Below, one piece after another: positions 50,175 through 54,547 of a stretch of DNA of 54,547 bases. The notes beneath the pieces were generated by a model, which did not search any database, was not told the DNA's origin, and worked only from the letters and a program-made list of their open reading frames with translations. Origin of the DNA: Leptolyngbya sp. FACHB-60 (lineage in GTDB: Bacteria > Cyanobacteriota > Cyanobacteriia > Phormidesmidales > Phormidesmidaceae). The DNA lies in contig NZ_JACJOX010000043.1 of the NCBI RefSeq assembly GCF_014695775.1, forward strand, positions 1 to 54,547, written 5' to 3'. The position numbers and the translations under genes were made by a program. Every line of letters begins with the position of its first letter. Position 1 is the stretch's first letter.

Positions 50175-50279
50175 AGGTGCCTCGTGGAACAGAAACCACT
50201 AATCTGGCACACTTTCCACCCCATAAACCGCTCACAAGTGACAGACAGCAATGCCGCCTGTTCCTTTGGACTTACCGAA

Positions 50280-51767
50280 CTATTTTGGCACGGAGGATTT
50301 ATCGGGTAAAGGCGCACTTACCGTCGCCGCTGGTGGCTCCTGGGGAGCAGGTGCGACCGGGGCTAGCTCAGGCTTGGGTAGCTGGTCTTTGAAGTCGAGC
50401 CCCAGCATTTCGCTGTAGAGCCGGACGTAGTCGATCGCCGATTTGTCCCAGCTAAAGTCTTGCCCCATGGCCCGCTGTTGCAGTTCCCGCCAGGCATCTT
50501 TATGGCGGTAGCCTTCCCAGGCGCGAATTAGACAGGTAAATAGATCCAGCGGCTCGTAGCGATCAAAGCAGTAGCCAGTGCCCGCATGGTTTTCCGGGTC
50601 GTTGTGCTGCACCGTATCCACTAAGCCGCCCGTGCGCCGCACCACCGGAATGCAGCCGTAGCGCATGGCAATCATCTGGCTAATGCCGCAGGGTTCAAAC
50701 CGAGACGGCATCAAAAATGCGTCGGCCCCGGCGTAGATGCGGCGGCCCAGGCCCTCGCTATAGAGCAAGTAGGTAGCCATACGGCCCCGATAGCGGCTGG
50801 CCATCTGCCAGAGCTGGGTCTCGTAGTAGCGATCGCCCGTACCCAGCAAAATAAACTGCGCGTCGGTGTAAGACAGAAACCGATCCAAAATTTGCAGAAT
50901 CAGATCCAGCCCCTTCTGCTCCACCAGACGACCCACCAGGCCCACCAAAAAGGCTTTTGAGTTTACCTCTAGCCCCAGCTCTTCCTGAATGGCCACCTTG
51001 TTCGCGCGGCGATTTTCGAGGCTGTCAGCGGTGAAGGTTTTGACAATGTATTTGTCGGTGGCAGGGTCGTACGACTCATCATCAATGCCGTTGAGAATGC
51101 CGCTCAGCTTACCGCTGATGAACGACAGCAGTCCCTCCAGCTCTTCGCCATAGTCTGGGGTCTTAATCTGCTGGGCGTAGGTGGGCGACACCGTGTTGAC
51201 GCGATCGGCAGCCTGCACCGCTGCCGCCATGGTGTTGTGCCCCTGCATATACCATGGGCACCAGGTAATGCGCTCTAGCTCCCACCGCCATGGCCCCTGG
51301 TAAGCCAGATTGTGGATCGTAAACACTGTGCCAATGTCGGGTGACTGCTGCATCCACACCGGAATCATGCCCGTGTGCCAGTCGTGACAGTGAATAATCT
51401 GCGGCTTCCAGTAGTTCCAGACAAACTCAGCCGCGCCGTTGGCAAAGAAGGTAAACCGCCAGGCTTCATCGTCACCACCGTAGACCTTGCGGGGATCAAA
51501 GGCAGGGTGGCCAAACAGATACACCGGCACGTCAGACTCAGGCAGGGTAGTCTCGTATACCGCGAAGTCGTTAAACATAGCGGTGCCTTTCCACACCGGC
51601 TCTGCGGGAATATCGACCTTGTCAGGCAAAAAGCCGTAGTAGGGCATGAAAATGCGCACGTCGTGCCCCATCTTGCGCAGCACTTTGGGCAGGGAACCCA
51701 CGACGTCACCCATACCGCCGACCTTAGCTAGGGGTGCCGCTTCCGCTGCTACAAAAAGAATTTCCAT
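50280..51767 (-). CDS. glgA: Glycogen synthase
   Basis: 495 residues, GT5 family, ADP-glucose-dependent. N-terminal MEILFVAAEAAPLAKVGGMG holds the KxGG substrate loop. HCHDWHTGMIPVWMQ and FTIHNLAYQGPW follow in order. The C-terminal half has VGLVGRLVEQKGLDLILQIL and the catalytic-site segment MPSRFEPCGISQMIAMRYG. A Pro/Ala-rich C-terminal tail (LAPVAPAPQEPPAATV) is an extension seen in cyanobacterial GlgA2-type enzymes. ATG 51767. Gene is upstream of the URC genes on the same strand, 105 bp from the URC1 start, so read-through is possible. Confidence 0.95.
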   Translation of the reverse strand: MEILFVAAEAAPLAKVGGMGDVVGSLPKVLRKMGHDVRIFMPYYGFLPDKVDIPAEPVWKGTAMFNDFAVYETTLPESDVPVYLFGHPAFDPRKVYGGDDEAWRFTFFANGAAEFVWNYWKPQIIHCHDWHTGMIPVWMQQSPDIGTVFTIHNLAYQGPWRWELERITWCPWYMQGHNTMAAAVQAADRVNTVSPTYAQQIKTPDYGEELEGLLSFISGKLSGILNGIDDESYDPATDKYIVKTFTADSLENRRANKVAIQEELGLEVNSKAFLVGLVGRLVEQKGLDLILQILDRFLSYTDAQFILLGTGDRYYETQLWQMASRYRGRMATYLLYSEGLGRRIYAGADAFLMPSRFEPCGISQMIAMRYGCIPVVRRTGGLVDTVQHNDPENHAGTGYCFDRYEPLDLFTCLIRAWEGYRHKDAWRELQQRAMGQDFSWDKSAIDYVRLYSEMLGLDFKDQLPKPELAPVAPAPQEPPAATVSAPLPDKSSVPK

Positions 51768-51815
51768 ATCGCCCGCCCTGCTGTTGGATCAATCGGTTGT
51801 CCTCAGTCTACGGGG

Positions 51816-52019
51816 GTGTGGGCGTTATGCCTAGATCTTTGGCCCTCAGCCATCCTCTATAACGCGGCACGCGATCGCCCCTGCCGAGAACTGCCGTTAA
51901 CCCTCGATCGCAGCTTGGCCAGTTGCCCTATCCACGAGCAGTTTGGGCAACTGGCCCTAGACAATCGCGACCTGCACCTAGAACGGTGGCGACTACAGGG
52001 GTTAAGCAAAGGCGAATAG
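51816..52019 (+). pseudogene. Possible truncated Uma2-like fragment
   Basis: The last ~30 codons (HEQFGQLALDNRDLHLERWR, then LQGLSKGE and a stop) resemble the N-terminal segment of Uma2-family putative nucleases (..FfqLc..NrdLrlErta.Gel). Exactly where that family continues with its catalytic domain the frame stops, and the next gene's 3' end begins. No ribosome-binding site is seen. This may be a relic or a coincidence. Confidence 0.28.
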
Positions 52020-52020
52020 C

Positions 52021-52344
52021 CTAGCTCAGGTACTTACTCAGGGTTTCACTATATTCGTCATACTTTTTCGCCCCCACCAAGGTCTCCGCCACATCGCCCT
52101 GCTGAAAGAACATCACGGCGGGAATGCTGCGAATGCCGTAGCGCTTTGCCACCGCCTGATTGGCATCTAGATCGAGCTTGAGGACTTTGACGCGATCGCC
52201 GTATTCGTCGGCCAGCTGGTCCATCAGCGGGGCCACCAGCTTACAGGGGCCACACCAGGCCGCCGTGCAATCGACCACAAACAACGACTCTGCACTTAGA
52301 AGCGCATCAAACTCGGTTTCGTTTTCAATGTAGGCAGCGGGCAT
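52021..52344 (-). CDS. trxA: Thioredoxin
   Basis: 107 residues with the active site WCGPCK in FVVDCTAAWCGPCKLVAPL, the cis-Pro loop RSIPAVMFFQQG and a normal thioredoxin length. A Cys five residues before the WCGPCK motif (VVDC) is an additional non-standard thiol. It reduces target disulfides in the cytosol using ferredoxin- or NADPH-thioredoxin reductase. ATG 52344. Monocistronic; it converges with the fragment at 51816-52019. Confidence 0.93.
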   Translation of the reverse strand: MPAAYIENETEFDALLSAESLFVVDCTAAWCGPCKLVAPLMDQLADEYGDRVKVLKLDLDANQAVAKRYGIRSIPAVMFFQQGDVAETLVGAKKYDEYSETLSKYLS

Positions 52345-52743
52345 AGTTGAAATCTCACGTTAAAGGCCCATTCTCCCACGGGGATGGTTCAGGAAACTGG
52401 TCGCTACCCTCGTCCCTTCTCCCAGGCAATATGGCAACGCGGCTAAAAACTGACCTGGAAAAGAATTTGCCCAAAGTCGGGGCCGTTAAAGCATACAAAA
52501 CTTTACAAGCAAAACGCTAGATGTACGGTTGCACGGTAGTTCATTGCTCTACAACTAGTTTTATCTAGCAATTTAACCTTCTAAAGCTCCACCAGCTTTT
52601 CAAACGTGCTAGGGTATCTCCAGAGATTTAGAGATCGGTTAGCAGCATTTGTTTCTAGTACTAACGAGTTTTTCCGTTTTTCCATTGACAGACTTCTCTC
52701 CGAAATTTTGCTCTGCACATCCTTTAATTTTTGGAGACAAGAT
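52345..52743 (+). promoter_or_regulatory. Upstream and leader region of the rbp gene
   Basis: About 400 bp, AT-rich from 52480 on, with no independent gene. The frame of the RNA-binding protein is open upstream to 52606, but those codons are Phe/Arg-rich and atypical, and the strong TTGGAGACAAGAT site right before ATG 52744 marks the true start. Cyanobacterial rbp genes often have long leaders that regulate by temperature, so this stretch may do so. Confidence 0.5.
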
Positions 52744-53076
52744 ATGTCAATCTACGTAGGCAACCTGTCCTATGACGCTACCACCGAAGACCTAACTTCT
52801 GTGTTTGCAGAGTATGGTTCTGTTAAGCGGGTTCAGCTTCCCACCGATCGTGAAACCGGGCGCATGCGCGGTTTCGCTTTCGTCGAGATGTCTGCCGATT
52901 CTGAAGAAAACGCCGCCATCGAAGCCCTAGATGGCGCTGAGTGGATGGGTCGTGACCTCAAAGTCAACAAAGCCAAGCCCCGTGAAGATCGTGGCGGCGG
53001 CGGCGGTGGTAACTTTGGCGGTGGCGGCGGCGGTCGTCGTGGCGGTGGCGACAGTTTCTCGCGCGGCGGTTACTAA
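52744..53076 (+). CDS. RRM-type RNA-binding protein with Gly-rich tail (cyanobacterial Rbp)
   Basis: 110 residues. One RNA-recognition motif with RNP2 IYVGNL at the start and RNP1 RGFAFVEM near residue 43. The C-terminal ~25 residues are a Gly/Arg-rich tail (GGGGGRRGGG) ending in SFSRGGY. Two subtypes are known in cyanobacteria, and the Gly-rich tail marks the type usually induced by cold. ATG 52744 is supported by GGAG 7 bp upstream. Monocistronic with a very strong terminator at 53121-53164. It probably stabilises or localises mRNAs. Confidence 0.95.
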   Translation: MSIYVGNLSYDATTEDLTSVFAEYGSVKRVQLPTDRETGRMRGFAFVEMSADSEENAAIEALDGAEWMGRDLKVNKAKPREDRGGGGGGNFGGGGGGRRGGGDSFSRGGY

Positions 53077-53120
53077 ACCTCTACTCCTAGATTTGATCGT
53101 CAAGACCAAACCTAGCTAAA

Positions 53121-53164
53121 TAGCAAACAGGGTTCAGGCAGAGATGTCTGAACCCTGTTTGCTA
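53121..53164 (+). terminator. Strong hairpin after rbp
   Basis: Arms TAGCAAACAGGGTTCAG and CTGAACCCTGTTTGCTA are exact complements (17 bp), and GCA/TGT inside extend the stem to 20 bp (one G-T pair) around a GAGA loop. No T tract follows, but it lies 45 bp after the stop and can serve the convergent ndhH gene as well. Confidence 0.8.
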
Positions 53165-53285
53165 TATGCCAAGCCATCGACCGTTCGGGGATAGTGCTGA
53201 GCCAAATTAACAGGGTTATGGCACGTTCTCACCCCAGCAGCAAGGTTGCGCTTTAAGCCCGAGTGCTGACCATGACACTAATGCC

Positions 53286-54449
53286 TTACCGATCCACCGA
53301 CCCCATGACCACGTCAATACTGCCGAGAATAACGAAAATATCGGCCACCTTTTGACCCTTGAGCAGGTAGGGCAGCAGCTGCAAGTTGTTGAAATCGGCA
53401 GGGCGAATCTTCCACCGCCAGGGCATAGGGCTCTCGTTACCGATCAGAAAAATGCCCAGTTCACCCCGCCCTGACTCGACCCGCACATAGTGCTCCCCGG
53501 CAGGAATTTTGAACGTAGGGGCAATCTTTTTGGCGATGAACTGGTAATCAAAGCCATCCCACAGCGACTTTGGCCCTTCGGCTAGGCGCTTTGCCTCAAG
53601 GGTTTCCCAGGGGCCTCCTGGTAGCCCATCGAGAGCCTGCTGAATGATCTTGAGCGACTGGCGCATTTCGTCTAGACGCACCCGGTAGCGGGCCAGGCAG
53701 TCGCCCTCGGGTCGCCAAGCTACCTGCCAGTCAAAGTCGGCGTAGCATTCGTAGTGGTCAACCTTGCGCAGATCCCACTGGACGCCGGAGGCTCGCAGCA
53801 TGGGGCCAGAGCAGCCCCAGCTTATGGCTTCGTCGCGGGTGACGACGCCTAGCCCTTCGCAGCGGCGGCGAAACACCGGGTTGTCGGTAACCAGGCGCTC
53901 GTACTCGTCGAGCTTGGGGGCCAGGTAATCGACAAAATCCTGGCATTTCTCTGTCCAGCCGTAGGGCAGGTCAGCGGCCACACCCCCCACACGAAAGTAG
54001 TTGTGGTTGACCATGCGGTAGCCGCTCACCGCCTCAAACAAATCAAGAATGGGTTCGCGATCGCGTAGAGAATAGAAAAATAGCGTCTGCGCCCCCATAT
54101 CCATCACAAAGGGGCCTATCCACAGCAGGTGATTGACCAGGCGGGTCAGCTCCAGCAAAATCACGCGAATGTAGCTAGCCCGCTTGGGCACCTCAATATC
54201 TGCTAGTTTTTCTACGGCGTTGACGGTGACGGCCTCGTTGAACAAGCCACCGTAGTAGTCCCATCGGCTGGTGTAGGGAATGAACATGGTGGAGGTGCGG
54301 CTTTCGGCGATCTTCTCCATACCTCGGTGCAGGTAGCCAATCACGGGTTCACAGTCGATCACATCTTCGCCGTCGAGGGTGACCATAATCCGAAAGCAGC
54401 CGTGCATGGAGGGATGGTGAGGGCCGAAATTAATTATAGTTGCAGCCAC
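53286..54449 (-). CDS. ndhH: NAD(P)H-quinone oxidoreductase subunit H (NDH-1)
   Basis: 387 residues, near the usual 394. Hallmarks: NFGPHHPSMHGCFRIMVTLD, EPVIGYLHRGMEKIAESRT, RVGGVAADLPYGW, and RRCEGLGVVTRDEAISWGCS, with the C-terminal ILGSIDVVMGSVDR. NdhH is the 49-kDa-type core subunit next to the quinone site in cyclic electron flow and respiration. The start is GTG 54449; no in-frame ATG occurs before the first conserved residues. The segment MHGCFRIMV has Cys and Phe where most cyanobacterial NdhH have VLRL. The gene is alone, as usual in cyanobacteria. Confidence 0.95.
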   Translation of the reverse strand: MAATIINFGPHHPSMHGCFRIMVTLDGEDVIDCEPVIGYLHRGMEKIAESRTSTMFIPYTSRWDYYGGLFNEAVTVNAVEKLADIEVPKRASYIRVILLELTRLVNHLLWIGPFVMDMGAQTLFFYSLRDREPILDLFEAVSGYRMVNHNYFRVGGVAADLPYGWTEKCQDFVDYLAPKLDEYERLVTDNPVFRRRCEGLGVVTRDEAISWGCSGPMLRASGVQWDLRKVDHYECYADFDWQVAWRPEGDCLARYRVRLDEMRQSLKIIQQALDGLPGGPWETLEAKRLAEGPKSLWDGFDYQFIAKKIAPTFKIPAGEHYVRVESGRGELGIFLIGNESPMPWRWKIRPADFNNLQLLPYLLKGQKVADIFVILGSIDVVMGSVDR

Positions 54450-54547
54450 AAGTGTTAGGACATAGACTAGGAGCGTAGCGTTTCTGCGTTTCCCTACTGA
54501 TGCCCAAGCCCTATAGCCTTGACTTACGGCAAAAAGTGATTGATGCT
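54450..54547. other. Upstream region of ndhH (window end)
   Basis: Short region beyond the ndhH start with no readable gene; the promoter should be here or beyond the window edge. Confidence 0.4.

Overview
The window is cyanobacterial chromosome. Markers are a photosystem I PsaB-type reaction-centre subunit, NdhH of the photosynthetic NDH-1 complex, glycogen phosphorylase and synthase, a glycine-rich RRM protein of the cyanobacterial Rbp type, the cobalt pair CoaR/CoaT, an SLH-domain protein, and frequent HIP1 octamers (GCGATCGC or close variants). Gene content and moderately high GC fit a filamentous Leptolyngbya/Nodosilinea-like organism, but the genus is inference.

Layout. 1-3.3 kb: the tail of an IS630-like transposase, an SLH protein and a Ser/Thr kinase. 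3.7-12 kb: a cobalt/nickel homeostasis block. CoaR (MerR fused to a precorrin-isomerase-like sensor) is divergent from the CoaT efflux ATPase, with the operator-promoter readable between them. A five-gene Nik/Opp-type ABC importer runs into CoaT tail to tail. 12-32 kb: an iron-siderophore uptake island with TonB, ExbB, ExbD, a FecCDE permease/ATPase set, FecB-like binding lipoprotein, DUF1636 protein, AMIN-containing TonB-dependent receptor, PchR-like AraC regulator and two ABC half-transporters whose motifs suggest a heterodimer. 32-41 kb: a 1014-residue membrane protein with six repeats, two DUF4383 proteins, a DUF2243 protein and a stress-type protein around an orphan psaB without psaA; upstream lie a decayed STAND NTPase and a 3' tRNA-like fragment. 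41.7-54.5 kb: ArfB, BioY, LspA, GlgP, a uracil-catabolism operon (URC1, URC4, Upp), GlgA, thioredoxin, Rbp and NdhH.

The iron island is riddled with short tandem repeats: an octamer (consensus GGGTRGAT) and several heptamers. Octamer arrays bracket a small four-helix-bundle (S23/IVP-type) gene as near-perfect inverted repeats, lie between exbB and exbD, abut stop and start codons, and together with heptamer arrays sit in frame inside both ABC half-transporters. The four-helix-bundle gene with its inverted arrays, resembling a REP/RAYT unit in layout, is the best candidate for an undescribed system. The orphan PsaB with a PsaA-like F_X-loop flank is second.

All calls are by eye. Family names come from remembered motifs and have not been searched. 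Many starts were moved to internal ATGs on ribosome-binding-site, promoter or family-length grounds, as stated per gene.
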